In this document: positions 21,251 to 31,984 of the stretch, one piece after another | Numbering within the stretch: the stretch's first letter is position 1 | Layout: every line of letters starts with the position of its first letter | Assembly: GCA_963575745.1 (NCBI GenBank) | Contig: CAUYUJ010005036.1 | Coordinates: 62,001-126,000, forward strand | Reading direction: 5' to 3' | Length of the DNA stretch: 64,000 bases | Source: Prorocentrum cordatum | Lineage: Eukaryota; Sar; Dinophyceae; Prorocentrales; Prorocentraceae | The notes under the pieces: model-generated | Seen by the model: the letters and a program-made list of their open reading frames with translations, nothing else | The model's database searches: none | Told to the model about the DNA's origin: nothing | Position numbers and translations under genes: made by a program

Positions 21251-22170
21251 CGACGACGCACACGATGAATCCGAGCTCGGGGGGGCTCCGAGCTCCGAGC
21301 TCCCTGATGCATACACCACGACGACGCTCAAGGCGACTCTGAGCTCGGGAAGGGGTTTTCGAACCCCCTGAATTCAGGGTTCAGGCTGAACCTGGCGAGC
21401 GCCACGACGTCGCGCAAGGGGAATCTGAGCGCTGGGGGGATTCCGAACCCACTGAGATCAGGGTTCAGGCTGAACTCAGCGACGCCGCGGAGGCGAGCCA
21501 GAATCCTGAACTCAGGAGCTCAAGTTCGCGAACCCCCTGAGCTCGGAATTCAGGATTCCGGCTTGCCCCCGCGGCGTCGCCGAGTTTAGCGCGAACCCTG
21601 AACTCAGAGGGTTCGGACCCCCCCCGCGCTCGGAGCCACCTTGCGTGTCGTCATGGCGCTCGCCAGATTAAGCCTGAACTCTGAACTCAGGGGATTCGGA
21701 AGCCACCCGAGCTCGGACTCGCCTTGCGCGTCAATTTGGCGCTCGCCGGTATCAGCCCGAACCCTCAACTCACGGGGTTCGGATCCCCCCCCCGCGCTGG
21801 GATTCGCCTTGCGCGTCGTCGTGGCGCTCGCCGGTATCAGCCTGAACCCTCAACTCAGGGAGGTCGGATGCCCCCCCCGCGCTGGGATTCGCCTTGCGCG
21901 CCGTCGTGGCGCTCGCTGGGCTCGGCCTGAACCCTCAACTCATGAAGCTCGGAGCCCTCCCCCAAGTTCGGACTCGTCCTGTGCATTGTTATGGTCGCTG
22001 GGTTTAGCCTGAACTCTGAACTCAGGGAGCTCGGAGCCCCCCCCTGGAGGTCAGACTCAGTTCGTCGTCGTCCCGGCGCTCACTGGTTTCAGCCTGGATT
22101 CCGAACTTACGTTACTCCGACCTTCCCTGGCCGACTTGGACTTGCCCTGTATTTCGTCGTGGCGAGCGCT
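21250..22170. repeat. ~90-bp repeats in two opposing orientations
   Basis: Units contain GAACCCTCAACTCA, runs of C, and CGCCTTGCGCGTC. Left of about 21520 they run in one orientation and right of it in the other. The centre is an imperfect palindrome with ~48-bp arms (21473-21520 and 21538-21586) around GTTCGCGAAC (21524-21533). Confidence 0.85.
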
Positions 22171-22189
22171 GGGTTCAGATTGCTTTCGT

Positions 22190-22837
22190 GGATGTGTGTA
22201 TGGATGTGCGTGCGTGTGCGTGTACGTGTGCGTGTTCATGTGCGTCTACGTGTGCGTGTGCGTGTGCGTGTGTGTGTATGTGTGTTTGTGTGTGTGAGAG
22301 AGTGAGTGAGTGAGAGTGTGTGTGTGCGTTATACGCGTGTATGTGTGTGTGTGTGTGTGCGTCCGTGCGTGCGTATTGTGTGTGCGTGTGCGTATTTATA
22401 TGTCGGCTTGTGCGTTTACCTGTATGTGCGCATGCGCACGCTGTGTGTGCAAGTTTGAGGAGTCCCAGCGCGGGCTACGGTGCTATGTGCGCGCGTATAC
22501 TCGCATGTACAGATACGTGCACACATGCATGCGCATCACAATCAACACCCAGGCACATGTTGTGGGACAACCGTGAGACAAGAACCAGGACTGGGCCAGG
22601 ACATCGAAACTTTTCGCCCACACCGAACATAAAGATCTGCAGTTACACGCGTTGAAACTCATGCGCGCTAGGTTGGCGAGGCTCGTAGCAGCGGTGATAT
22701 TTGAAGCCCCGATACTTGTGACCCAGGCTCGAGGAGCCGGTGTGCCGGCAGCGGGTCCGATGGAAACCTTATCGTCTGCTGCTGCAGCTCCGCCCCTCCC
22801 GCGTCCACTCTTCCTCTCTCACTCAAGGGGCCCAAAG

Positions 22838-22880
<43 letters not shown>

Positions 22881-22890
22881 AATACACACA
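22190..22890. repeat. TG-rich and CA/TA microsatellites
   Basis: 22190-22450 is dominated by GTGTGTGCGTG-type repeats. 22840-22880 is (CA)n followed by (TA)n. No gene between them. Confidence 0.9.
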
Positions 22891-23860
22891 AATAAAAGGA
22901 TTCCCCATATTTTCCCATATTTTCTTGGTTTATGTCTTCCCCCCATTTTCCATATTCTCCCATATTTTCGGGGGAATCGACGATTAATTGTGTCTGTGTT
23001 TTTTCCCCCTCCTGACTCGGGCTCCGCCGCGTCCTGCCCCCACTCCTTCCCCCTCGCCGGAGCCGCGGCCGCCCGAGCTGGGAAGCGAGCGCAGAGTGCG
23101 CAAGCTGAGGCGATGTGAAAGGATGCACATTTGCGTCGCAGCTGTGACTTATCTCTGGTCGGCTTTACGATGGCGCGTTTGGGGCAATTCTCCCTGGTCC
23201 TCACCTCCTGGCCCCATGCTGCGTCGTGGCGCCCCTGGCGGGCGGCCCGGGCGCGAAGGGAGCAGCGCGTCCGAGCTTGGCGATGGGTTCCGGCGGGGTC
23301 TTTCGGGGGGGGGGGGGGGGGGGGCTCCAGGGCACTTTCTGGAATGGCCGAGGAGGCGTGGGGGACGGGAGGGGGGGGGACGGAGTGGGGAGGAACAGGG
23401 CCCTCTGAAAGCAACCGAATTTGGTTGGCAGCATTCTTACTCAAGACGCTTCGCGTTCGCCGCGCGCCCATTCCAATTCTCGCCGGAAGAGGCGAGGACG
23501 GCTCGGCTCCAGGGCGTGATGAACAAATTCTGAAAATAGTCCGACAGTCCCGAGAGTGTGTTTTATATTTCTCATTCTGCTCAATTTCACCTCCATCCTA
23601 TCGCCGATTGGATTCAGGTATGCTGTGTGGCTGATCGATGATCGATTTGTCGTTTGGCCGTCGACCTGTCACTGCTGGCAGCACTACTGTTCAAGTGGCT
23701 TACGCCGTTCCGCGGGCCCCCAGAATGAGAGAGAGCTTGCGACGATCGTGGTAGCTCTCTAGTGGCCCTCGGCACAATCCACCACCGTGCCCAGGCTGTG
23801 CGTCAGAAGCTATTTTCTTGGACGCATATTAGGGTCGCCATGGATGCCTCTCAGGAGCCT
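22890..23860. other. No gene seen; G18 homopolymer
   Basis: Mixed unique-looking sequence. It contains a run of about 18 G near 23307-23325 and repeated CCATATTTTC near 22905-22970. No reading frame has convincing composition. Confidence 0.55.
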
Positions 23861-24140
23861 CTTGGAAGGCGCTTGGGAGCATCTGGGGGGTTCTTAGGAC
23901 CTCTTGGGCGACTCCTTGGGGCTTCTTGGAGGCCTCATGGCGCCTGTTGGGGGCGCCTGGGGGCCTCTCGGGACCATCTTGGAATGAAGAACCCGTCATG
24001 TCAGTTCGTATTCCCCCTCCTGGGCCCTTTTTTGGGCCTTCTTGGGCCGTTTTGGGGCCCTCTTAGGCCGTCGCGGTGCCATCTTTGGGGCCTCGTGGGC
24101 CGTCTTGGGACCGTCTTGGGGTCCCTTAGGCCGTCTTGAG
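23860..24140. repeat. Short minisatellite block
   Basis: GGCCTCTTGG/GGCCGTCTTGG family, plus orientation, isolated from the larger fields. Confidence 0.85.
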
Positions 24141-24247
24141 TTGAGACTTCCTTCAAAGAAGCCAGATTGCTCTGTTAACGAACCGTTTGACTGTTGACTG
24201 CTCTGTTGCCAGATTGTTCTGTTGACTGCTTATGCATCTACATTTGA

Positions 24248-25281
24248 TTGTCATCTATCGTCTTGTTCCGGCAGCGGGATGGACCAGACCGCACGAGTGT
24301 GAAGCCATCGAGGCAACAGCGACGGCATGAGGCAGCACGAAGGTATTTCGAACATGTATGCTCTCGGTTTCACGCTATGGAGTCTTCGCTGCAAATGTTG
24401 GTTACCCGTGTGGAAGTTCTTACTCACGCAGTCTACGGAGCTGATGCGCAGGGCCCACCAGGTGGCGAGAGGTGCGAGATTGCAGATGTACAGAAACGCT
24501 TACGCCGCTTAGGACTATTATGTTTCGCTCACCCTCGACCGACTTCCATCAGCCGGTCAAGATGATCGAGAAGCTCCTGCCGCACACAATGCCGCCAAAA
24601 CAAAGTCAGCACAACAAGGTACAAGAGGTCGAGGCCACCCCGGAGAGTCAGGAGCATGGTGTGTCATATCAGCCCGAGTGTGAGCCATCACCAGAGAAGC
24701 AGAACAAGGCCAGAGACATTGACGACATCAAAAACGAGGATTTGCAATTAAACCAGCTGTCCGTCGAACTCGACGTCGACGCGACGCTGACCGAGGCGAG
24801 CAACGATGACATCACCCAGGACGTGGAGGAAGAGGGAGACGACGTGGCCGATGAGATCAACGACGAGCAGGACGAGAAGGAGAGCAACGTCACGGTGGAA
24901 GGGAGGGAGCAAACGAACGAGGAGCCACCCGAATGGTTCTGGGAGATCGAGAGCCACACGACGGCCAAGCTTACTGAGCTTCAGAAGATCATTGGCCAGA
25001 TCGCGCGAGTCGTTTCTCGGCAGGCGTGCCTCGCCGAAGCGGCGGGCAGGGACAAAGCATGCATTTTCGAGGTCACGGCCTCTACGCCATGCCCTAATGG
25101 GCACGGGCGGGCTCCCCAGTGGAGCGCGCGCGACTCCGGCGCTTCGCTTCGCTTCTCTGTCGAAGAACCGCTTATAAACGCAAGACCCCGAATTGTGACT
25201 TGGAGAAGAAGAGGAGGTGGAAAAGGGGTGGATGAGGGAGCGATGAGGGAAAATGATATGGGATATGCGATGACGACGTGA
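24248..25281 (+). CDS. Uncertain acidic, helical protein, possibly frameshifted
   Basis: Two overlapping plus frames look protein-like in succession. The first (24248-24565) has a basic helical start and a Met-Glu-Ser-Ser-Leu-Gln-Met-Leu segment. The second (24472-25281) is strongly acidic (about residues 75-165) followed by a helical stretch rich in Ile, Ala and Arg. The composition resembles ORF1-like proteins of LINEs, such as the region at 6509-7753 on the other strand, but I see no shared motif. The last ~60 residues look like noncoding sequence. It may be a decayed ORF1, an unrelated host gene, or chance. Confidence 0.3.
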
Positions 25282-25285
25282 TCGT

Positions 25286-25428
25286 GATAACGACGACGAC
25301 GACGCGGACGATGACGAGGACGATCGTCATGATGCTGCTGGGAATGACGGTGAGGATGCTGATGATGATGAAAGTGGTGATGATTATGAGATTGGTGATG
25401 GTGATGATCATGACGATGATGACGACGG

Positions 25429-25466
<38 letters not shown>

Positions 25467-25680
25467 GCGAGTGTGATTATGATGGTGGTGGTGACGGGGA
25501 AGGTGATGGCGATAGCGACGATGATGATGCTGATGAGGAACATGTCAACAACGTTGACGGCAGTGGTGATGACAATGGCCATAACGATTGTGACGATGAT
25601 CATGACAACGATGATGGTGAATGCGAGGGTGGTGTTGATCGTGATGACGCTGGTTGTGACGATGATGCAGATCGGGCGAA
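25286..25680. repeat. GAT/GAC trinucleotide tract
   Basis: Imperfect GATGATGAC repeats; frames read as poly-Asp or poly-Met/Thr and are not credible genes. Confidence 0.92.
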
Positions 25681-25689
25681 AGCCTCCTG

Positions 25690-26360
25690 TCGCGATCTTC
25701 TGGCACGAAGCGAGAATGTCTGGTATTCGGGTATAAATCATGTGTCCAGCAGCCGTTCGGGACGATTCTGGCAACCCCAGAACGCTCTCGGCGAGGCGCT
25801 GCTGCAGGAAAGCATCCGAGTCTGAAGAACGCAGGCAAGCAACGACGAAGACACCCGAACAATTTCGACTTGGAGCCTTCTTTTGGCGCCCCCCCTCGAA
25901 TTCGAATGTCTCCCCCCCCCGAACCCAGACAGCCGACTACTGTGATTTGCTGACTGAATGCGCGGCCCCAGAAGTCCCGCCCCTTTTTCGAGGGATATTT
26001 GGAGCAAACGCATCGCCAGAGATTTGGGAAGGTCCATCCCATAGGGGGTGAAATAAACGGGGGGGGGGGCGCAGGAAGGAACATCTTTCCAGCGCCTGTT
26101 CGGCTCAGGGTGGCAGTTCGGAGGCCCTTTCTAGGACCACTCTCCTACAAACTTCGATCGCCCCTCGTTCGTTGCCCCCCTGTGAGCGTCCACCCTGCCC
26201 CTCCCCTGCTTGTATATCCGTGGTCGAAAACCGGCCTAATCCGTCGTAGTCCCGCTGGATTGATTTTGATCTCGGGCTCCATACGGCCTACTCTGGCTAA
26301 ATCGCCATTTGCAGCGCTTAAGGTTGTAATCACAGGCTTTATGTATAGCCTTTGATCCAA
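25690..26360. other. No gene seen; dispersed-repeat piece
   Basis: 25745-25800 (CGGGACGAT...CCCCAGAACGCTCTCGG) resembles 48970-49015, so it belongs to a dispersed family. The rest has C- and G-runs and no supported gene. Confidence 0.55.
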
Positions 26361-26485
26361 GACATCTACGGCGAATCACCGCCGCCCCCTGCCTGACGCC
26401 TATGTGGCTAAACGTGTTGGTAAAGCCTGGCCACATTGCTGGACCATGCGATCCCCCAGCCGCTGTGAAAGCCCTTCGGCGAACA
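26360..26485 (+). repeat. Diverged double-hairpin module
   Basis: Keeps CTACGGCGAATCACCGCCGC and a degenerate version of the second hairpin ending CGAACACGTGGGG; clearly older than the other copies. Confidence 0.65.
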
Positions 26486-26623
26486 CGTGGGGAGGAAGAG
26501 GAGGATGAGGAGTGGGAGGCAAAACGAGGATGAGGAGAAGGATGAGCAGGCCTTTCGGGGGTTTCTTGAGTCACTCTTGGGGCCTTGGCAGCGACCTGGG
26601 GGCCTCTTGGAGGCTTCTTGGAG

Positions 26624-26640
26624 TCCGCATTGGGCTGGGC
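26624..26640 (+). repeat. Left target-site duplication of retrogene
   Basis: TCCGCATTGGGCTGGGC, identical to 27753-27769. The first bases of the SL overlap its end, so the exact boundary is uncertain by one to three bases. Confidence 0.88.
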
Positions 26641-26660
26641 CGTAGCCATTTTGGCTCAAG
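26639..26660 (+). other. Dinoflagellate spliced-leader relic at retrogene 5' end
   Basis: Reads G-CCGTAGCCATTTTGG-CTCAAG, a full match to the 22-nt SL. It lies between the left target-site duplication and a 28-nt leader before the ATG at 26689. It marks the 5' end of a mature trans-spliced mRNA that was copied into DNA. Confidence 0.97.
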
Positions 26661-26688
26661 GCAACGCCCAAAGAGTTTTCTGTCGCCA

Positions 26689-27735
26689 ATGACGACTGGT
26701 CAGTGCGACTTCCCAGCGAGTAGGGCATCCGTTATGTTCAGTGTTGTGGCTTACGGTACTTGTTCGAGTTTAGCAATCGTGACGAATAAGGTGGCCATCC
26801 ATCGCGTTCCATTGCCAGGCTCAATTTTCTGTTTGCAGTTGGCTGCGACAGTGAGTTTTATTGTCGCCCTGCGCTCCTCCAGACTGATTGAAGTTGACGC
26901 GGTGACCTGGAGTGCCGTCAAGACTTTCATCCCGTACGTCTGTTCGTTCAACCTCTCGCTGTATTCCAACGGGAGGGCCCTGGCTGCCTCGAACGTCGAA
27001 ACCGTGATTGTCTTTCGCGCCCTGTCGCCGCTGTGCGTGAGCGTGTTGGACTGGATGCTCTTGGGCAGAGAGTTGCCCTCGATGCAGTCGTGGCTGGTCC
27101 TGTTGGGCTTGGTCGTGGGCGTCATCGGCTACGTCAGTGCCGACAGCGAGTTCGGCGTGATGGGGATCTCGGCATACAAGTGGGTCTGTTTGAACCTTGC
27201 CGGCATCGTCTTCGAAATGACGTACGGTAAAAAGCTTATCGCAGGAGTGCAGTTCAAGTCCCCTGTCTGGGGCGCGACCTTCTACACGAACGCGCTCGCG
27301 CTACTACCCATGCTAGCTACTGCCATCTCTACTGGAGAGGTAGACAGGGTCACGAGCACGGAGATTGATCTCGTGTCCGCTTGCTGGCTCGTCGTTTCGT
27401 GCATAATAGGCTTGGGCATCAGCTGGTCAGGGTGGAACTGCCGGTCAAAGGTGTCGGCCACGGCCTACACGTTGTTGGGGGTCGTGTGCAAGTTGGTCAG
27501 CGTCCTCCTGAACGTCTTGATCTGGGACAAGCACGCATCGCCGAAGGGCCTGTTCTTTCTGCTGGTTTGCCTCGCCTGCAGTGCGGCTTATAAGCAGGCG
27601 CCGCTGTGGAAGGAGGTGAGCGCGACGCCGCCTGTGGAGGCCGGGGAGGAGGAGGCGATCGGCTGTGGGTGTGAAGTTGCGTGCGGGGCAGAGGAGGACG
27701 GCCTGTCGGTCAGAGGAGGGCGAATATCACGATGA
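26689..27735 (+). CDS. Nucleotide-sugar transporter-like protein (DMT superfamily), SL retrogene
   Basis: 348-residue multi-pass membrane protein, about ten hydrophobic helices, full family length. Members of this family exchange nucleotide sugars for nucleoside monophosphates across Golgi/ER membranes; the substrate here is not determinable. Supporting motifs: Ile-Val-Thr-Asn-Lys-Val-Ala near residue 30, Val-Ile-Val-Phe-Arg-Ala-Leu-Ser-Pro-Leu near 104, Glu-Met-Thr-Tyr-Gly-Lys-Lys near 180, and Lys-Val-Ser-Ala-Thr-Ala-Tyr-Thr-Leu-Leu-Gly near 253. The usual Asn-Lys after that Gly reads Cys-Lys. The ATG at 26689 is the first after the SL; a second Met lies 15 codons in. There is no intron and no break. 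Bounded by SL, A-tract and target-site duplications, it is a processed retrogene. Transcription would need a promoter at the landing site. Confidence 0.9.
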   Translation: MTTGQCDFPASRASVMFSVVAYGTCSSLAIVTNKVAIHRVPLPGSIFCLQLAATVSFIVALRSSRLIEVDAVTWSAVKTFIPYVCSFNLSLYSNGRALAASNVETVIVFRALSPLCVSVLDWMLLGRELPSMQSWLVLLGLVVGVIGYVSADSEFGVMGISAYKWVCLNLAGIVFEMTYGKKLIAGVQFKSPVWGATFYTNALALLPMLATAISTGEVDRVTSTEIDLVSACWLVVSCIIGLGISWSGWNCRSKVSATAYTLLGVVCKLVSVLLNVLIWDKHASPKGLFFLLVCLACSAAYKQAPLWKEVSATPPVEAGEEEAIGCGCEVACGAEEDGLSVRGGRISR

Positions 27736-27741
27736 TGCGTG

Positions 27742-27752
27742 AAAAAAACAAA
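27742..27752 (+). other. Poly(A) remnant of retrogene
   Basis: AAAAAAACAAA, only six bases after the stop codon and directly before the right target-site duplication. Either the mRNA had an extremely short 3' UTR or reverse transcription primed near the stop. Confidence 0.8.
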
Positions 27753-27769
27753 TCCGCATTGGGCTGGGC
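27753..27769 (+). repeat. Right target-site duplication of retrogene
   Basis: Exact copy of 26624-26640. Joining the two sides restores continuous minisatellite (TTCTTGGAG before, CTCTTGGGGGCC after), which defines the empty site. Confidence 0.88.
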
Positions 27770-28480
27770 CTCTTGGGGGCCTTCGGGGGCTTCTTGGGGG
27801 TTCCTTCGGCCGTCTTCCGGCGTTCCTGGCCCGTCTGTTGCCGTCGGGAGCGGTCTTGGGAGCCTCTCTAGGCCGTCTTGAGGCCCTGTTGTGGCGCTCC
27901 AGGGTCGTCTTAAAGGCCATCCTGGGCGTCTTGGAGGCCGACTTTCGGCCCTCTTGAGGCCGTCTTGGGGGCCTCTTGGGTCGTCCTGGGGCCATATTGA
28001 AGCTTCTTGGGCGCTTTTGGGTCGATCATAGTGGCCTCTTGGGCCGTCTTGGAGAGTCGGACGCCTGAAACAGAGGAGAAGCCACCATCCTTCAACTACC
28101 TAAGGACAATCGATGATTTGTGCCTCTTCGGGCCTTCTTGTGGATCCTCTTGGAGGCCTCTTGGACATCGCTTGGGACGTCTTGGCGGGCTCTTGGCCAT
28201 CTTGAGGTCATGTTTGGTCCATCTCGGGTCCTTCTTGGGCCATCTGGGCCTCTCGCGAAACCATTTGGCCGTCTTGGGGGCATGCTGGGACCGTTTTGGA
28301 GGCCATGTTGAGCTAATTTGGCCGTCTTGGAGGCATCTTGGATGCCATCTTGGAACCATCTGGAGCGGAACAATTCTTGCCAGCTGGGTAAGGATGAGCT
28401 ATCCAAGTGGCTGGTGCGCTGGGCCGAAGCTCCGGGGAGAGCTAGAGAGAACCAAAAGAGCACAAGACGTCTAGCACGCC
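27770..28480. repeat. Minisatellite block, plus orientation
   Basis: Continuation of the field into which the retrogene landed. A spacer near 28100 reads CAATCGATGATTTG, a variant of the recurring palindrome. Confidence 0.9.
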
Positions 28481-28499
28481 AAGCACTCCTTTGATAAAT

Positions 28500-28860
28500 C
28501 AACAGGGGGCGGCGGATCGAAGACGCACACGGCGAGTTACCGCCGCCCCCTGCCCTTTCGGAAGCGCCTATGTGGCCGAACGTTGAGGCCAGAGCCCTGC
28601 CAAGCTATCGGACCATGTGTTCCCCGAATTGGTTTGGAAAGCCTTCGGGGAACACGTGGGGGAGGACGGGGAAGAGGAGGAGAGTGAGGAATGGGCGTGT
28701 TCGGGGCACCTTGGAGGCTCTTGTGAGCTTTTGGAGGCGTCTCGGGGCCTGCTGGCCGAAGGTTGGGTCAGATCCTTGCCAATCTTTCGGAACGAGTGTT
28801 CCCCGAATCGGTTTGGAAAGCTTTCGGGGAGCACGTGGAGGAGGTTGGGGAAGATGAGGA
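28500..28860 (+). repeat. Double-hairpin module plus partial second copy
   Basis: GC hairpin 28503-28552 (13-bp stem), second hairpin 28617-28655 (GTGTTCCCCGAA/TTCGGGGAACAC with a variant loop). The second hairpin is repeated near 28797-28840, with a GGA-rich stretch after each. Confidence 0.88.
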
Positions 28861-28879
28861 GAGTGAGGAAAAATGGGAA

Positions 28880-29760
28880 GGGAGGAAGAGTCCTTTGGGG
28901 AGCTCTTGAGGCACTCTGGGGCTCAATTGGGCCATCTTGGAGGTCGTGGAGGCATTTTTGTTTAGACCGTTGTGGACGCCAAATTGGAGTGATCTTGGGC
29001 TCTCTTGGTGCCATCTTGGCCATCTTGGACGCATCTTGGATGCCATCTTGGCCGTCTTGGAGGCATCTTGAGGGTCATCTTGGCCGTCTGGAGGCTATGT
29101 TGACCCTTTCGGGCCTTCCTGGAGGACGTCTTGGAGGGCTCTTGAGCCGTCTTGGAGGCCTCTTGCGGGCCCTTTGGGCAGTCTAAGGCCATCTTGAGGC
29201 CATCTGGGGCCGTCTTGGGTGCATCTTGGGGCCATCTTCGCTGTCTTGGAGGCCTTCCTGGCCGTCTTGGAGGCCATCTTGGCCGTCTTGGAGGCCATCT
29301 TCGGCGTCTTCTGGGCCATCTTGGGCCGTCTTGGGCTCTTCTTGGGGCCCTCTTGGGGGCCTCTTGGGCTGTCATGGGGCCATCTTGGAAGCCTCTTGGG
29401 CGCTCTTGGGACGATGTTGGGGGCCTCTTCGGCAGTCTTGGGCCGTCGGAGAGCTGCTAAGAAGAAAATGCACACTTCCTTCAACTACCTAAGGAAAATC
29501 AATGATTTTGCACTTTCGGGCCTTCCTGGAGGACGTATTGGAGGCCTCTTGGGGCCTCTTGGCCAGTCTTCGGCCATCTTGGAGCCATCTTGGGCCGTCT
29601 TGGAGGCTTATTGGACGAACTTGAAGGCATCTTGGACTCCCTCGGGCCGTCTTAGAAGCCATCTTGGACCATCTTTGGCGACTTGGAGGCCATCTTGGGC
29701 CAACGTGACCATCTTAGAGGCCATCTTGAGCCGTCTTGGAGGATATTTTGCGGTCGTTGA
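28880..29760. repeat. Minisatellite block, plus orientation
   Basis: Same family. Spacer near 29492 with AAAATCAATGATTTT. Confidence 0.9.
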
Positions 29761-29874
29761 GGTCCCTTTCGGGTGGCCGGCGGGACGGGCCGAAGCCCCT
29801 GGGAGAGTTCTTTTGGGAGAAGAGCCAACATGAAAAGCGAAAGGATTCAGCACGTCAGGCACCCCTGTGATGAG

Positions 29875-30055
29875 TCTACAGGCGGCGGCGGATCGAAGAC
29901 GCCTACGGCGAATCACCACCGACCCCTGCCTTTTTGGAAGCGCCTATGTGGCCGAACGTTGAGGCCAGACCTGCCAAGCTATCGGACCATGTGTTCCCCG
30001 AATCGGTTTGGAAAGCCTTCGGGGAACACGTGGGCATCTTGAAGGTCATCCTGGC
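29875..30055 (+). repeat. Double-hairpin module copy
   Basis: GC hairpin with several mismatches at 29880-29930; perfect 12-bp second hairpin at 29991-30029. Confidence 0.85.
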
Positions 30056-31790
30056 CGTCTGGAGGCCATTTCGACCCTTTCGGGCCTTCTCGGAGGACGT
30101 CTTGGAGGGCTCTTGGGCCGTCTTGGAGGCCATCTTGAGCGTCTTGGAGGCCTCTGCGGCCGTCTTGGAGGCCTCTTGGGGCCGTCTTGGGCCTCTTGGG
30201 CGATCTTTGGGGGCACTTGGGCCGTCTCGGGCCGTCGGAAGGGCGAAAAAAAGCAAATGCCACAATCCTTCAAAAACTCATAGGAAATCAATGATTTGGG
30301 TCTTTTCGGGCCTTCCTGGAGGCCCTCTTGAATGCCTCTTGGGCCGTCTTGGGCCGTCGGAAGGCCGAAAAGGAGTAGATGTCAAAATCCTTCAAAAACT
30401 TTTAAGAAACTCAGTGTTTTTTGTTTTGCCTTTTCTGGCCTTCCTGGAGGCCCTCTTGGAGGCCTCTTGGGCCGCCTTGGGCCAGCTTAGTGCCATCTTC
30501 GGCCGTCTTGGTGGGCCCCTGGCCCGTCCGACGCCGTCGGGAGCCGTCTTGGGAGCCTCTCTGAACCGGCTTGGGGCCCTCTTGTGGCGCTTCGGCGCCG
30601 TCTTGGAGGCCATCTTGGGCGTCTTGAAGGCCTCTTGGCCTGTCTTGGGGCCCTCTTGGGGCCGTCTTGGGGGCCTCTTGGGCCGTCATGGGGCCATCTT
30701 GGAGGCCTCGTGGGCGAGCTTTGGGCGATCTTGGGGGCCTCTTGCGCCATCTTGAGCCGTCAGAAGGCCGAAAAAAGCAAATGTCTAAACCCTAAGGAAA
30801 ATTTATGATTTCGGCCTCTTCGGGCGCTCCTGGACAGGACCTCTTGGAGGCCACTTGGGCCGTCTTGGGCCGTCTTGGAGGCTTCTCGGGCGACCTTGTC
30901 TCTTGGGCCGTCTTGGAGGCCGTCAAGGACCATCTTGGGCGGACTTGGAGGCCATCTTCGACCATCTTGGGCCAACGTGGCCATCTTGCAGGCCATCTTG
31001 GAAGATTCTTTTCCGGATTGAGGTCCTTGGCAATCTTTCCGGGTGGCCGGCGGGACGCGCCGGAGGCCCAGGAGGAAGTCTTTGAGAAAAGAAACGAAAC
31101 CAAAAACCGAAGGGTCTAGCACGCCAGGCACCCTTGTGATGAATTAACAGGGGGCGGCGGATCGAAGACGCCTACGGCGAATCACCGCCGCCCCCTGCCC
31201 CTTTGGAAGCGTCTATGTGGCCGAACGTTGAGGCCAGACCTGCCAAGCTATCGGACCATGTGTTCCCCGAATCGGTTTGGAAAGCCTTCAGGGAACACGT
31301 GGGCATCTTGAAGGTCATCTTGGCTGTCTGGAGGCCATTTTGAATCTTTCGGGCCTGACGTCTTGGAGGGCTCTTGGGCCGTCTTGGAGGCCATCTTGAG
31401 CGTCTTGGAGGCCTCTGCGGCCGTCTTGGAGGCCTCTTGGGGCCGTCTTGGGCCTCTTGGGCGATCTTTGGGGGCACTTGGGCCGTCTCGGGCCGTCGGA
31501 AGGGCGAAAAAAAGCAAATGCCACAATCCTTCAAAAACTCATGGGAAATCAATGATTTGGGTCTTTTCGGGCCTTCCTGGAGGCCCTCTTGAATGCCTCT
31601 TGGGCCGTCTTGGGCCCTCTTAGTGCCATCTTCGGCCGTCTTGGTGGGCCCCTGGCCCGTCCGACGCCGTCGGAAGCCGTTTGGGGGGCCTCTCTGGGCC
31701 GACTTGGGCCCTCTTGGAATGCTCCAGGGCCGTCTTGGAGGCCAACTTGGGCGTCTTAAGGCTTCCTGGGCCGTCTTGGGGGCCTTTTGG
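30055..31790. repeat. Minisatellite with internal double-hairpin module
   Basis: Plus-orientation minisatellite with spacers near 30283, 30796 and 31543. The module at 31145-31320 has a perfect 13-bp GC stem (31148-31160 with 31185-31197) and a near-perfect second hairpin. The tracts before spacers 30283 and 31543 are almost identical, so a ~1.26-kb unit is tandemly duplicated here. Confidence 0.88.
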
Positions 31791-31984
31791 GGCCCTCAAG
31801 AGGGACCCAAGGCGGCCCCGAGAGGTCCGCGGAACGGCTTCCGAACGGGTCCGACGGCGCAAGAGCGCCCCACGACGGCTCAAGACGCCCCCAAGAAGGC
31901 CCAAGAAGCCCCAGAGGCCCCAAGGAGTCCCGAAAGAGGCCCCTACGAAGCTTCCACGAGGCCTCCACAAGGGCCCCAAGACGG

